From contig CAKPCL010000003.1 of NCBI GenBank assembly GCA_934141605.1, positions 1 to 64,000 of the forward strand: 64,000 nucleotides of DNA, in the 5' to 3' direction. Origin of the DNA: an uncultured Clostridia bacterium (GTDB taxonomy: Bacteria; Bacillota; Clostridia; TANB77; CAG-508). Positions 26,038-35,510 of this stretch are shown piece after piece. The position numbers and the translations under genes were made by a program. Positions within the stretch are counted from its first letter, which is position 1; each line of letters starts with the position of its first letter. The notes under the pieces were generated by a model. The model searched no databases, was not told where the DNA came from, and worked only from the letters and a program-made list of their open reading frames with translations.

Positions 26038-28629
26038 TTAATCAACTGTTTCATCTACAATATCATTTTTGCCTGATGAAGTATTAGTTGTATTATTTGT
26101 TACATTGTTTGTACTATTGCTAACTGTATTGTTTTTATTAATTGTATTATTTTTTGAATCTGTTGTTGTATTGCTATTTGTAGTATTATTTGTTATTGTA
26201 TTATCTTTAGGTTTTTCTTCTGGCTTTTTATGAACAGTACATACTTCTTTTACTTCTTCATTTGAAACTTGTGTTGGACTTAATGTTTTCCATAGTCCTA
26301 ATTGTTCTTTTGGTATTGTTCCACCATAAGTTACTTCTTTAACACTGTCTTTAGGACAATATTCATTTGCTACTTTTCCAGATACTTCACATATTTTTTG
26401 TGTTCCATGTCCTTCACATTTGCTTGGTAAGTTATCTGTTGTGAATGTCTCTGTATATGTATCTGTACAAGAATCTGTTGCTAAGCAACCTGTAACTCTA
26501 CATACTTTAGTTTGTGTTAATCCTGATGTTGGTTTGTTAAATGTTTTGTTTGGCAAATCTTTATGAATATCTTTCATAATTGATGCCCATAATTGTCCTG
26601 CTGGGTTTCTTCCATCTACACTATATACTGTTCCATTTTTGTATGTTAATGTTTCAGGTGTATCAAATCCCCACCAACATGCTGCAGTATAATATGGTGT
26701 CATTCCACATAACCATCTATCTTTGTATTTATCTGTTGAACCTGTTTTTGCACAAGTATCTATTCCTGTTATTTTACAGAATGTTGCTGTTCCTCCACTA
26801 GTTGTTGGTTCCATTGTAATTGATCTTGTTAAATAAGCATTTTGCTCTGAAATTACTTTTGTTTTTTCTTGTTTTGGTGTTAATACAGTATTTCCTTCAC
26901 TATCTACGACTTTTGTGTAGAATGTTGGTGTAGTATATACTCCGTCATTTGCTATCATTGCATATGCTCCAGCCATTTCTAATGTTGTTATACCTTTGCT
27001 TAATCCTCCTATTGCTAAAGCTGGGTTATTGTCTTCTTCAGTTAATGTTGTTATTCCCATTTTCTTTAGATATTCTATTGATTTTTTAGGTGTTAGTTCC
27101 ATCATAATTTTAACCATTGGTATATTTTGTGAAACTTTTATACATTGTCTAATGTTCATAAGCCCTTGATATTTTGTAGTCCAATCATTAGGTTTATAAT
27201 CTGTTCCAAAGAGTGTTGATTTATCATCATATACTGTTGCGGCTGTTATTATTTTTTCTTGTAATCCTGGTGCAATGTCAGCTATTGGTTTCATAGATGA
27301 ACCTGTTTGTCTTGGTGAAGCTGTTGCTCTGTTTAATCCTGTTGCTAAATTATTACCTAGTTCTCCTCCTAATGCTACAACCTGTGTTGTTGCATTATCA
27401 ATTATAACAATTGCTGCTTGTGTATGTTCATTTTTTAATTTTCCAGTTTTATCATCTATTTCTCTACCAGATATTTGATATTTAGTTTTTGCAAATTCTT
27501 CTTCAACTCTTGCTTGAATTGTTGAATCTTGTGTTGAATATATTGTTAATCCACTACCATAAACATAGTTTTTAGCAAATTCATGGCTAACGCCTTTTTC
27601 TTCCATAACTTGTTGTAGAACTTGTTCTATTGCTTCTTTTGTATGATATGAATATTGATACTCTCCTCCTGTATTTCCTTTTTGGAATTTTAGTCCTTCT
27701 TCTACTTTTGCAACTGCTGTATTATATTCTTCATCATTTTCAATTAATCCTTGGTTTTTCATTTCTGATAAAACAGTTAGAGTTCTGTTTTTTATCAGTT
27801 TTGCTACTTTTTCTTGGTCTGCATCTTCATTATATGGATTATACGCATTTGGCATATTATTAATTCCGGCTAAAAATGCGCATTCTGCTAAATCTAAGTC
27901 TTTTGCACTTTTATTGAAATAATATATTGAGCCTAATTCTACACCATGTAATTCAGGTCCGCCAACATAAATTATGTTTAGATATAGTTCCAAAATTTGG
28001 TCTTTGGATATCATTCTTTCTATTTGAACGGCTTTTACCCATTCTTTTAATTTTCTTGTTACACCAGCAAGTCCTGATCTTTCTTTATCATTAGTTATGT
28101 TTTTTACTAATTGTTGTGTTATTGAACTTCCACCATATGATGAATTTCCTGTAACAACTCCTAATATAGCTCCTGCTGTTCTTTGTATATCCACACCACT
28201 ATGTGAATAAAATCTTTTATCCTCTATTGCAATATATGCCTTAGGCAAATATTCTGGCATTTCACTTAAAGAAATTGTTTTTCTTTGTTCTTTTAGGTTT
28301 AAGCTTGCTATTTCATTGCCTTGTGAATCTACTACAATAGTATTTGATGAACCTGCTGTAAGTTCGTCTTTAGTTATCTCGAATTCATCTCCAAATAGTC
28401 CGAAAAACATTGCTGCTATTATTCCTGCTCCTACAACGCATAATAGTAAAAATATTATCAATAATATTTTTAAGAACATTTTAAATTTTGGATTCATTTT
28501 TCTTTTTCTATTATTTGTTTCTTTGTTTTTCTTATTTTTCTTATTCTTTTTATTTGTTGTTTCTTTATTTTCTGCTATGTTTGTTTCTTTCTTTTTTGTT
28601 TTCTTTGAATGTTTACTACTATCTGGCAT
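26038..28629 (-). CDS. class A penicillin-binding protein (PBP1A-type)
   Basis: 863 residues. A Lys/Asn-rich cytoplasmic start, one membrane segment (about 50-74), a glycosyltransferase family 51 domain (IAIEDKRFYSHSGVD, GGSSITQQLVKN) and a transpeptidase domain with TGSSMKPI (SxxK), and KTGST. The C-terminus has Cys-containing repeats (VTGCLATDSCTDTY) and a Thr/Asn-rich tail. It polymerises and cross-links peptidoglycan outside the membrane. Stands alone between two terminators. Confidence 0.93.
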   Translation of the reverse strand: MPDSSKHSKKTKKKETNIAENKETTNKKNKKNKKNKETNNRKRKMNPKFKMFLKILLIIFLLLCVVGAGIIAAMFFGLFGDEFEITKDELTAGSSNTIVVDSQGNEIASLNLKEQRKTISLSEMPEYLPKAYIAIEDKRFYSHSGVDIQRTAGAILGVVTGNSSYGGSSITQQLVKNITNDKERSGLAGVTRKLKEWVKAVQIERMISKDQILELYLNIIYVGGPELHGVELGSIYYFNKSAKDLDLAECAFLAGINNMPNAYNPYNEDADQEKVAKLIKNRTLTVLSEMKNQGLIENDEEYNTAVAKVEEGLKFQKGNTGGEYQYSYHTKEAIEQVLQQVMEEKGVSHEFAKNYVYGSGLTIYSTQDSTIQARVEEEFAKTKYQISGREIDDKTGKLKNEHTQAAIVIIDNATTQVVALGGELGNNLATGLNRATASPRQTGSSMKPIADIAPGLQEKIITAATVYDDKSTLFGTDYKPNDWTTKYQGLMNIRQCIKVSQNIPMVKIMMELTPKKSIEYLKKMGITTLTEEDNNPALAIGGLSKGITTLEMAGAYAMIANDGVYTTPTFYTKVVDSEGNTVLTPKQEKTKVISEQNAYLTRSITMEPTTSGGTATFCKITGIDTCAKTGSTDKYKDRWLCGMTPYYTAACWWGFDTPETLTYKNGTVYSVDGRNPAGQLWASIMKDIHKDLPNKTFNKPTSGLTQTKVCRVTGCLATDSCTDTYTETFTTDNLPSKCEGHGTQKICEVSGKVANEYCPKDSVKEVTYGGTIPKEQLGLWKTLSPTQVSNEEVKEVCTVHKKPEEKPKDNTITNNTTNSNTTTDSKNNTINKNNTVSNSTNNVTNNTTNTSSGKNDIVDETVD

Positions 28630-28717
28630 TTTTGTACCTCCTAATCTATCTTTTGATTTAACATACTTATTATATTATATTTTTTATAAAAATAAAAGAC
28701 TTTAAGGAAATTTTTTA

Positions 28718-29557
28718 TTATAATTCTCCATTATTTAAAATTAATTTCTTTATAGTTACTTTATCAGTTTTCATCTTATTTTTTATTTCACATATTCTTT
28801 GCTTTTTATATAACTCTGCCTCATACAAATCTTTTAAATAAAAGTTATTATTACATATGCTAATATTTTTTATATCATCTCTAAAATCTATTTCATAATC
28901 GTTTATATTTAAGCCATTAAATCTTTTTTTATTGATTTTTATGTTTTCTTTTATATTAACAATTATTGCTTCGTCTTGAATATTATATTTATTAATTAAT
29001 TCTTTTGGAAAATCAATATTTAAAATAATTTGAGATTTCATAAGGCTTTTCTTTTTATTGTTTGTTATTGTTATTATAATGCCTTCATTTTCTTGCAATT
29101 GTTTTTCCAAATTTTTAAATTTTTCAATATGATTTGTTACTATATTTATTGTTTTAAATTTTCTAGATAAGATTTTTATATTTTCAATTTCTATGTCGGT
29201 CAAATCGTTTATCATTATTGATATGTTTGCTTTTTCTATCTTTTTCTTGTTTATAATATATTCTGTAATTTCAGGTAATAAAATTTCAAATAGCCACTTT
29301 CCATCTTGAATTTCTAATCCATATGTATTTAAATAATTTATATATTTTTTCTCTTTATACATTTGTTTACTTAAAACTATTTTCTTACTGTTAGAGTTTT
29401 TCATAATTATTTTTTTAGTTTTTATTGCCAATTTTTCTATTTGTTTTTCATTTATATCTTGATAAATTGGTAATCTCAAAGTACTATCATTTATTTTTAT
29501 TATACAAAATCTTTTTTCTATCCAGCTAGGCTTGTCATTTTTTTCTATACAAAACAT
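28718..29557 (-). CDS. hypothetical protein with a buried ribosome site
   Basis: 279 residues, Ile/Lys/Asn-rich, no family recognised. The middle (about 110-190) alternates hydrophobic strands and helices in a Rossmann-like order (ISIMINDLTDIEIENIK, IIITITNNKK). No signal peptide or membrane segment. It follows truB, but its ribosome site lies in the 3' arm of a strong hairpin, so its expression may be controlled separately. Confidence 0.6.
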   Translation of the reverse strand: MFCIEKNDKPSWIEKRFCIIKINDSTLRLPIYQDINEKQIEKLAIKTKKIIMKNSNSKKIVLSKQMYKEKKYINYLNTYGLEIQDGKWLFEILLPEITEYIINKKKIEKANISIMINDLTDIEIENIKILSRKFKTINIVTNHIEKFKNLEKQLQENEGIIITITNNKKKSLMKSQIILNIDFPKELINKYNIQDEAIIVNIKENIKINKKRFNGLNINDYEIDFRDDIKNISICNNNFYLKDLYEAELYKKQRICEIKNKMKTDKVTIKKLILNNGEL

Positions 29558-29561
29558 AATT

Positions 29562-29604
29562 AAAACACCTCATATCTTTTTTATTTAAGTATATGAAGTG
29601 TTTT
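29562..29604 (-). promoter_or_regulatory. hairpin that sequesters a Shine-Dalgarno site
   Basis: A 14-bp stem (29604-29591 with 29575-29562, one G-U pair) and a 15-nt loop. The 3' arm holds GAGGTG (29571-29566), placed 8 nt before the ATG of the 28718-29557 gene. It may also act as a weak terminator after truB. Confidence 0.65.
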
Positions 29605-29622
29605 TTCATTTATGTTTATTTT

Positions 29623-30498
29623 TTATAAAACTATATCTCTCTTTAAAAGTTGATTTTCTATAATGCCAATACCAATAAAGCTACTGTTTTTATTGTAAAT
29701 TTTATATATGTCGTCTGGATATTTTTGTGTCAATTTAACACCATTTAAAAACAATTGTAATTTTTTTTCATCTAATTCAATGCTATTTTTTTCTTCAAAT
29801 ATTTTCTCTACTGATATAATTTTATTGTTTATAAATTGATTGTCATTTATATTTTTTTCTAAGTCTGCTACTGTTATGCTATCCTCTATTTTAAAATCTC
29901 CAACTTGAATTCTTTTTAAGTTTTTCATATAACCTACTGTTTCAAATTTTTTTGATATATCTTCACATAGACTTCTTATATATGTTCCTTTTCCGCAATA
30001 AACTTCAAATTCAATAGTTTTTTCTTGTATTGAATATTTAATTAGTTTTATATCGTAAATTTCTATTTTCCTTGGTTTTACTTCAACTTCTTGCCCTTTT
30101 CTTGCATATTCATATAATTTTTTTCCATTTACTTTTATTGCAGAGTAAATTGGTGGTATCTGTTCTTGTTTTCCAATAAAAGATTTTAAAATATTTTCAA
30201 TGTTTTCTTTGTTTAATAATTTTGCATTTACCTGTTGTTCTTCTATAATTTTTCCTTCTAAATCTGCAGTGTCTGTTTTTGTTCCTAATTGAAGATTAAC
30301 TATGTATTTTTTATTATGATTTATCAAATATTTTGACAAAAGTGTTCCTTTTCCTATTAGAATTGGTAATACTCCTTCTGCCATTGGGTCTAATGTTCCA
30401 GTATGTCCGACTTTTTCATTAAATATTTTTTTTATCTTATAAACAACATCATGTGAAGTGCAACCTTTAGGTTTGTTTACAATTATTATTCCATTCAT
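29623..30498 (-). CDS. truB: tRNA pseudouridine-55 synthase
   Basis: 291 residues. It makes pseudouridine 55 in the T-loop of tRNA. Motifs: GIIIVNKPKGCTSHDVV, HTGTLDPMAEGVLPI with the catalytic Asp, YEYARKGQ and CGKGTYIRSLCEDI. It is the last gene of the nusA-infB operon, 26 nt after nrnA. Confidence 0.95.
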   Translation of the reverse strand: MNGIIIVNKPKGCTSHDVVYKIKKIFNEKVGHTGTLDPMAEGVLPILIGKGTLLSKYLINHNKKYIVNLQLGTKTDTADLEGKIIEEQQVNAKLLNKENIENILKSFIGKQEQIPPIYSAIKVNGKKLYEYARKGQEVEVKPRKIEIYDIKLIKYSIQEKTIEFEVYCGKGTYIRSLCEDISKKFETVGYMKNLKRIQVGDFKIEDSITVADLEKNINDNQFINNKIISVEKIFEEKNSIELDEKKLQLFLNGVKLTQKYPDDIYKIYNKNSSFIGIGIIENQLLKRDIVL

Positions 30499-30524
30499 AC
30501 TTTTGCCTTTCCCGAGATTAAAGT

Positions 30525-31481
30525 TTATTTTAAAACTTTTCTTAATTCATTTATAATTTTTTGTTTTACTGTTTCAATATCTCCTTGAATTACAGCACCA
30601 GCAGCCTTTTCATGTCCGCCACCGCCAAACATCAAACACACATCTGAAACATTAACATAATCATTAGAACGCATTGATATTTTATATGAATTTATATCAT
30701 CATCTTTTTGTCTAATAAACACTGAAACCTCAACACCTTCCACATCTCTGCCTACTTCTACTAATCCTTCATGGTCACCTATTCCAGCATTTACTTCTTC
30801 TAAATCTTTATTTGTTATATATGTAAATGTAACTTTTCCATCTTCTAAAAATTCCATCCTGTCTATTATTCTTTTCATTAACTCAAAATTAGCTTTTGTC
30901 CTTGTATCTAAAACTCTTTTATATATGTCTGATACATTAACTCCTTTTTGTAACAAATCTGCCGTAAATTCGAAAGTTTCAGGTGTGACTCCTGAATACC
31001 TAAATCCACCTGTATCTGTTATTATTCCAGTTAATATACATGTACCTAGTTCTTTGTCTATGTTTATATTAAAATATTGGAACATACCTATTAAAATTTG
31101 ACAACACGCAGGCGCTACTGGATTAACAAAATTAATATCCCCATACATTTTATTGCTTCCATGATGGTCAATTACTATCGTTTGTTTTGCTCTTTCAAAA
31201 TATTCATTTCCTACCAATCTTTTGAAGTCTGCACAATCTAAACTTATAGCTAAATCATATTTTTCTATATCTGAATCCATTTTTATTTCTTCTCTACCTG
31301 GTAAGAAATCAAATATTTGTGGTACTTCTCTTATTATTACATCAGCATTTTTTCCTAATTGTTTTAATGCTAATTTCATAGCTAAACAACTTCCAATTGC
31401 ATCTCCATCTGGTGTTTCATGTGCCATTATTGCGATTGTTTCAGCTTTTTTTATTTCTTCTAATATATTATCTAAAGTCAT
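30525..31481 (-). CDS. nrnA: DHH-family phosphoesterase (NrnA-like)
   Basis: 318 residues. DHH domain with AHETPDGDAIGSCLA, SLDCAD, VIDHHGSN, TDTGGFRY; DHHA1 domain ending GGGGHEKAAG. NrnA enzymes degrade nanoRNA and pAp. The ATG at 31481 is chosen because AGAGAGG lies 9 nt upstream; an ATG 24 nt earlier belongs to the flanking GAGACA-type repeat. Confidence 0.93.
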   Translation of the reverse strand: MTLDNILEEIKKAETIAIMAHETPDGDAIGSCLAMKLALKQLGKNADVIIREVPQIFDFLPGREEIKMDSDIEKYDLAISLDCADFKRLVGNEYFERAKQTIVIDHHGSNKMYGDINFVNPVAPACCQILIGMFQYFNINIDKELGTCILTGIITDTGGFRYSGVTPETFEFTADLLQKGVNVSDIYKRVLDTRTKANFELMKRIIDRMEFLEDGKVTFTYITNKDLEEVNAGIGDHEGLVEVGRDVEGVEVSVFIRQKDDDINSYKISMRSNDYVNVSDVCLMFGGGGHEKAAGAVIQGDIETVKQKIINELRKVLK

Positions 31482-31499
31482 TTTTTCTAACCTCTCTTG

Positions 31500-31614
31500 A
31501 GACATTTGGGACAGTCCAAATTTGTCTCATTTATTTGTCATTTTTTATCATTTTTTGGTATTTTTTTGTTTTTTGTCATATATGAGACACTTTTGTCTGT
31601 CCCAAGTGTCTCAT
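31500..31614. repeat. GAGACA/GGGACAG-type palindromic repeat (copy R6)
   Basis: The element between rbfA and nrnA carries GAGACA...TGTCTC and GGGACAG...CTGTCCC complementary blocks around an AT-rich middle with several ATTTTTT steps. It resembles the 29-bp family in logic and position but differs in sequence. The TGA stop of rbfA lies inside an ATGAGACA block of the repeat. Confidence 0.75.
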
Positions 31615-31967
31615 TTGTTTGGCATTATTTCTTTTAATATTGAATCTATTTTTGCTCCATATTCCATTGTATCATCTATTTCAAATACTAATTCTGGTGT
31701 GTTTCTTAAATTGATTCTTTTTGCTAATTCTGTTCTTATAAATCCTGATGATTTTTTAAGTCCTTCCATTGTATCTTTGATATTTTTTGAATTAAAAATA
31801 CTTACATATACTTTTGCATATTTTAAGTCTGGTGTTACTTTTACTTTTGTAACACTTATCATTCCTGTAATGCTTGAATTTTTTAATTCAAATCCTATAA
31901 TTTGGCTTAATTCTTTTCTGTATTCTTCGTCAATGCGTCCCATTCTGTTATTATTTTTATTAGGCAT
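31611..31967 (-). CDS. rbfA: ribosome-binding factor A
   Basis: 118 residues, KH-like fold: RMGRIDEEYRKELSQIIGFELKN, MISVTKVKVTPDLKYAKVYVS, and LVFEIDDTMEYGAKIDSIL. It acts in 30S maturation. The ATG at 31967 has GGAGG 8 nt upstream; an upstream in-frame ATG lacks a site. The last codons and stop fall in repeat R6. Confidence 0.93.
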   Translation of the reverse strand: MPNKNNNRMGRIDEEYRKELSQIIGFELKNSSITGMISVTKVKVTPDLKYAKVYVSIFNSKNIKDTMEGLKKSSGFIRTELAKRINLRNTPELVFEIDDTMEYGAKIDSILKEIMPNK

Positions 31968-31996
31968 TTTTCTACCTCCTGTTTTGACTTTTAAAA

Positions 31997-32047
31997 TGTC
32001 CAATCAGAACCGTCCCATTTGGACATTAGATCTGTCCCAATTGGACA
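31997..32047. repeat. palindromic repeat (copy R4)
   Basis: One 29-bp unit (31997-32025) with arms TGTCCAA/TTTGGACA and a mini-unit TGTCCC...TGGACA (32033-32047), lying between the infB stop and the rbfA ribosome site. Confidence 0.85.
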
Positions 32048-32058
32048 TTTATTTTATT

Positions 32059-34938
32059 CTATCTTTTTATTTCTTCCATAATATAAGCTTCAATAATATC
32101 TCCTTCTTTAATATCATTGTAGTTTTCAATTTGGATACCACATTCAAATCCTTTTGATACTTCTTTAGCATCATCTTTGAATCTCTTTAATGTTGCAAGT
32201 TTTCCTTCATGAATTACGATATTATCTCTTATGATTCTAACTCCTGCATTTCTTTCAACTTTTCCTGTTAGTACATAAGCTCCTGCAATTGTTCCAACAT
32301 TTGATATTCTAAATGTTTGTCTTACTTCTGCATTTCCTATTACTTTTTCTTCATATTTTGGTGCTAACATACCCTTCATGGCAGCTTCAACTTCTTCTAT
32401 TGCTTGGTAAATTATAGAATATTGTTTAATTTGTACTTCTTCTTTTTCTGCCATTTCTTTTGCTGCTGGTATTGGTCTAACATTAAATGCTATTATTATT
32501 GCATTTGATACTTTTGCAAGTGTTACGTCTGATTCATTTACTGCTCCTGGTGCTGCATGTATAACTTTTACTTTTACTTCCTCATTTTGTAATTTTTCCA
32601 TTGATTGTTTTACAGCTTCAACAGAACCTTGAACATCTGCTTTTACTATTAAATTCAAATGTTTTAAGTTTCCTTCTTCCATTTGGCTAAATAGATTGTC
32701 TAATGTAACTTTTGTTCCTGAGTTTATTGTTTTTTCTCTAGCTTCATGTTTTCTTTTCTCTATTAAATGTTTTGCTGTTTTTTCATCTTTTACTTCATAG
32801 AATGTATCTCCCGCTTCTGGTACTTCTGTTAATCCCATTATTTCTACTGGTGTTGATGGTCCTGCTGATTTTACTTTTTTACCATTTTCGTTTGTCATTG
32901 CTCTTATTCTACCAATTGATGAACCAACAATTATTGTGTCTCCAACATCTAATGTTCCTCTTTGTACAAGCATTGTTGCTATTGCACCTTTATTTTTATC
33001 TAGTCTTGCTTCAATAACAACACCTTTTGATTGTTTATGTGGATTTGATTTTAGTTCTAATACATCTGCTTCTAATAACACCATTTCTAGTAATTGGTCT
33101 ATATTGATATTGTTTTTAGCTGAAATTGGAACACATATTGTGTCTCCTCCCCACTCTTCTGGTACTAATTCGTATGTCATTAATTCTTGTTTTACTTTAT
33201 CAACATTTGCATCTGGTAAATCAATTTTATTTATAGCAACTATTATTGGTATTCCTGCTGATTTAGCATGGTTTATAGCTTCTACTGTTTGTGGCATAAT
33301 ACCGTCATTGGCTGCTACTACCAATATTGCAATATCTGTTATTTGTGCTCCTCTAGCTCTCATTGCTGTAAATGCCTCATGTCCTGGTGTATCTAAAAAT
33401 GTTATTTCTCTATCATTTACTTTAACTTTATATGCACCTATTGCTTGTGTAATTCCTCCTGCTTCTCCTCCGATTACATTTGTTTTTCTTATTGTATCAA
33501 GTAAAGATGTTTTTCCGTGGTCAACATGCCCCATTACAACAACTACTGGTGGTCTTGTTTCTAATTCTTCTTCTTTGTCTTCAGAATCATCAAATAAGAT
33601 ATCTTCATCAGTTACTGTTTGTTTCTTTTTAGCTGTAATTCCAAATTCTCCTGCAACTAAAAATGCTGTATCGAAATCTATTTCTTGGTTTATAGTTGCC
33701 ATTATTCCATATCCTAATAATTTTTTTATAACATCTACTGTTGTCTTTTTCATTTCTGCTGCTAAATCTTTTACTGTTATTGAATCTGGAATTTCTATTT
33801 CTGTTAATTCGAAGATTTTTTGTTTATTTCTTTCTTCGTCTCTAGATTTCTTTTTGCCTTTTCTTCCTCTTTGTGTTGTTAAATCATAGTAGTCTAACAT
33901 GCCACCGTCTTGTTCTTCAAACATGTTAGATAATTTATTGGCTTGTTTTAATGTTTTTAATTTTCCTTCATCAAATCCATTATCACTTCTTCTTGATTTA
34001 CTTTTCTTATTTTTATTTTCTTCAAATTTGTTGTTAGCTTTTTGTTTATCTATATTTTTGCTATAATCTCTTACAACTTCTTTTTCTACTGTTTCTACAG
34101 TCATTATATTTTTAATATTTTTTTCTATTCCTTTTTCATCTAATGGTTTTCTGTTATTAAATCTATTTGTGTTATTACCATTATAATTATTATTTCCATT
34201 GTAGTTATTTCTACCATTAAAATTATTGTTTTTCTTGAAGTTATTATTTGTATTATTTCCAAAATTATTGTTTCTATTATTATTTCTATTGTCATTGTTT
34301 CTGCTATCATAGTTTCTGCTATCATTGTTTCTGTTATTGAAGTTGTTTGGTCTATTTGTGTTTCTGTTTTGATTATTAAATTTATTATCGTTTTCTATTC
34401 TTTTATTATTAAATTGTTTTTCAGCTACTACTGTTGTTTCTTTTTGCATTTTTGTATTGATATCCCCTTGTTCTCTTTTTTCTTCTTTTATTTCTTCTTT
34501 TCTTACAGGTTCTTCTTTTGGTTCTTGTTTGTTTAGACCAAATAATTCATTAACTGTTTTTGGTTTGTTTGGTTTATTTCTATATACCAAATTAAAATCC
34601 TTGTTTTGTTTTCTCTCTACAAAACCTATATTATTGTTTCTATTTTCATGTTTTTTCTCTTCATGCTTTTTATTATTTTCTTCATCTGTTATTATTACTT
34701 CTCTTCTTATAATAACTGGTGCTTTTTCTTCTTTTTTAGGTGCATTTGTAGCTTGTTTTGTTGGTTGCTCTTGTTTTTTATTTTTTGTTAAGTTATTTTC
34801 TATTTTTTTTGCTTCTTCTTCAGTTACACTGCTCATATGACTTTTTACATCTATATTTAATTTTTGTGCCATCTCTAATATTTCTTTACTGGTTAAGTTT
34901 AGCTTTTTTGCTATTTCATATAATTTTATCTTACCCAA
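32059..34938 (-). CDS. infB: translation initiation factor IF-2
   Basis: 959 residues. N-terminal IF2-N helix domain (KIKLYEIAKKLNLTSKEI), a long Asn/Arg/Lys low-complexity linker with many NNN tracts (about 150-280), a second IF2-N motif, then the G domain (VVVMGHVDHGKTSLLD, DTPGHEAFTAMRARG, NKID) and C-terminal domains. A TTG start at 34938 is chosen since GGGGG lies 8 nt upstream; an ATG at 34944 is only 2 nt from it. The start overlaps the end of ylxQ. Confidence 0.95.
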   Translation of the reverse strand: MGKIKLYEIAKKLNLTSKEILEMAQKLNIDVKSHMSSVTEEEAKKIENNLTKNKKQEQPTKQATNAPKKEEKAPVIIRREVIITDEENNKKHEEKKHENRNNNIGFVERKQNKDFNLVYRNKPNKPKTVNELFGLNKQEPKEEPVRKEEIKEEKREQGDINTKMQKETTVVAEKQFNNKRIENDNKFNNQNRNTNRPNNFNNRNNDSRNYDSRNNDNRNNNRNNNFGNNTNNNFKKNNNFNGRNNYNGNNNYNGNNTNRFNNRKPLDEKGIEKNIKNIMTVETVEKEVVRDYSKNIDKQKANNKFEENKNKKSKSRRSDNGFDEGKLKTLKQANKLSNMFEEQDGGMLDYYDLTTQRGRKGKKKSRDEERNKQKIFELTEIEIPDSITVKDLAAEMKKTTVDVIKKLLGYGIMATINQEIDFDTAFLVAGEFGITAKKKQTVTDEDILFDDSEDKEEELETRPPVVVVMGHVDHGKTSLLDTIRKTNVIGGEAGGITQAIGAYKVKVNDREITFLDTPGHEAFTAMRARGAQITDIAILVVAANDGIMPQTVEAINHAKSAGIPIIVAINKIDLPDANVDKVKQELMTYELVPEEWGGDTICVPISAKNNINIDQLLEMVLLEADVLELKSNPHKQSKGVVIEARLDKNKGAIATMLVQRGTLDVGDTIIVGSSIGRIRAMTNENGKKVKSAGPSTPVEIMGLTEVPEAGDTFYEVKDEKTAKHLIEKRKHEAREKTINSGTKVTLDNLFSQMEEGNLKHLNLIVKADVQGSVEAVKQSMEKLQNEEVKVKVIHAAPGAVNESDVTLAKVSNAIIIAFNVRPIPAAKEMAEKEEVQIKQYSIIYQAIEEVEAAMKGMLAPKYEEKVIGNAEVRQTFRISNVGTIAGAYVLTGKVERNAGVRIIRDNIVIHEGKLATLKRFKDDAKEVSKGFECGIQIENYNDIKEGDIIEAYIMEEIKR

Positions 34939-35248
34939 TAACATCACCCCCATTATACTTTTTTTGTATCGCATCTGCAAAGTTTGCGTCTTTTATTCCT
35001 ATTATAGCTTTATTGCTTTTTCCAATAGTTTTACTTAATTCTTCAATGTTTCCATCTATAATTACTGGTATATTACTTTTTTCAGATAATTTTAAAAATT
35101 TATTTTTTGTTCTTTCAGAACTATCTGTTGCTAAAATTAATAGTTTTATTTTATTTTTAGCAACATTTTCTTCAACACTATCTGCTCCAAAACATACTTT
35201 TCCGGCTTTCATAGCTAATCCAATCAATCCTAATATATTATTTATCAA
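34931..35248 (-). CDS. ylxQ: L7Ae-family RNA-binding protein YlxQ
   Basis: 105 residues with the L7Ae/L30e fold: ILGLIGLAMKAGKVCFGAD, then LLILATDSSERTKNKF. A K-turn RNA binder found between nusA and infB in Firmicutes. It overlaps ylxR upstream by 11 nt and infB downstream. Confidence 0.9.
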   Translation of the reverse strand: MINNILGLIGLAMKAGKVCFGADSVEENVAKNKIKLLILATDSSERTKNKFLKLSEKSNIPVIIDGNIEELSKTIGKSNKAIIGIKDANFADAIQKKYNGGDVIG

Positions 35249-35498
35249 GAATTACACCTCTTAAACTTTCATAAATTTCTTCTGTTATTTGCATTTCAAA
35301 TATTTTTTCTAGTCTTTTACTTTTAATTACTTTTTCTAAACAGCTTTCATTATCACATATGTATGCTCCGCGTCCTTCTTTTTTTCCTGTTCTGTCTATT
35401 GATATCTCATTATCTTTGCTTTTTACTATTCTTATTAAGTCTTTTTTGTCTTTTTTTTCATTGCAACCCATACATGTTCTTTGTGGTTGTTTTTTCAT
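35238..35498 (-). CDS. ylxR: YlxR-family protein
   Basis: 86 residues: RTCMGCNEKKDKKDLIRIV and GRGAYICDNESCLEKV are the DUF448/YlxR hallmarks. It occupies its conserved place between nusA and ylxQ. Probably a small RNA-binding or regulatory protein of the nus operon. Confidence 0.9.
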   Translation of the reverse strand: MKKQPQRTCMGCNEKKDKKDLIRIVKSKDNEISIDRTGKKEGRGAYICDNESCLEKVIKSKRLEKIFEMQITEEIYESLRGVILDK

Positions 35499-35510
35499 AA
35501 TATATCCCTT

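Noticed and set aside
32936..33889. 317-codon plus-strand open frame
   Set aside because: It is the antisense of infB, with no ribosome site and no family.
34140..34420. Repeat-like Asn-rich DNA in infB as a tandem repeat element
   Set aside because: It is in-frame low-complexity linker of IF-2, common in AT-rich Firmicutes.
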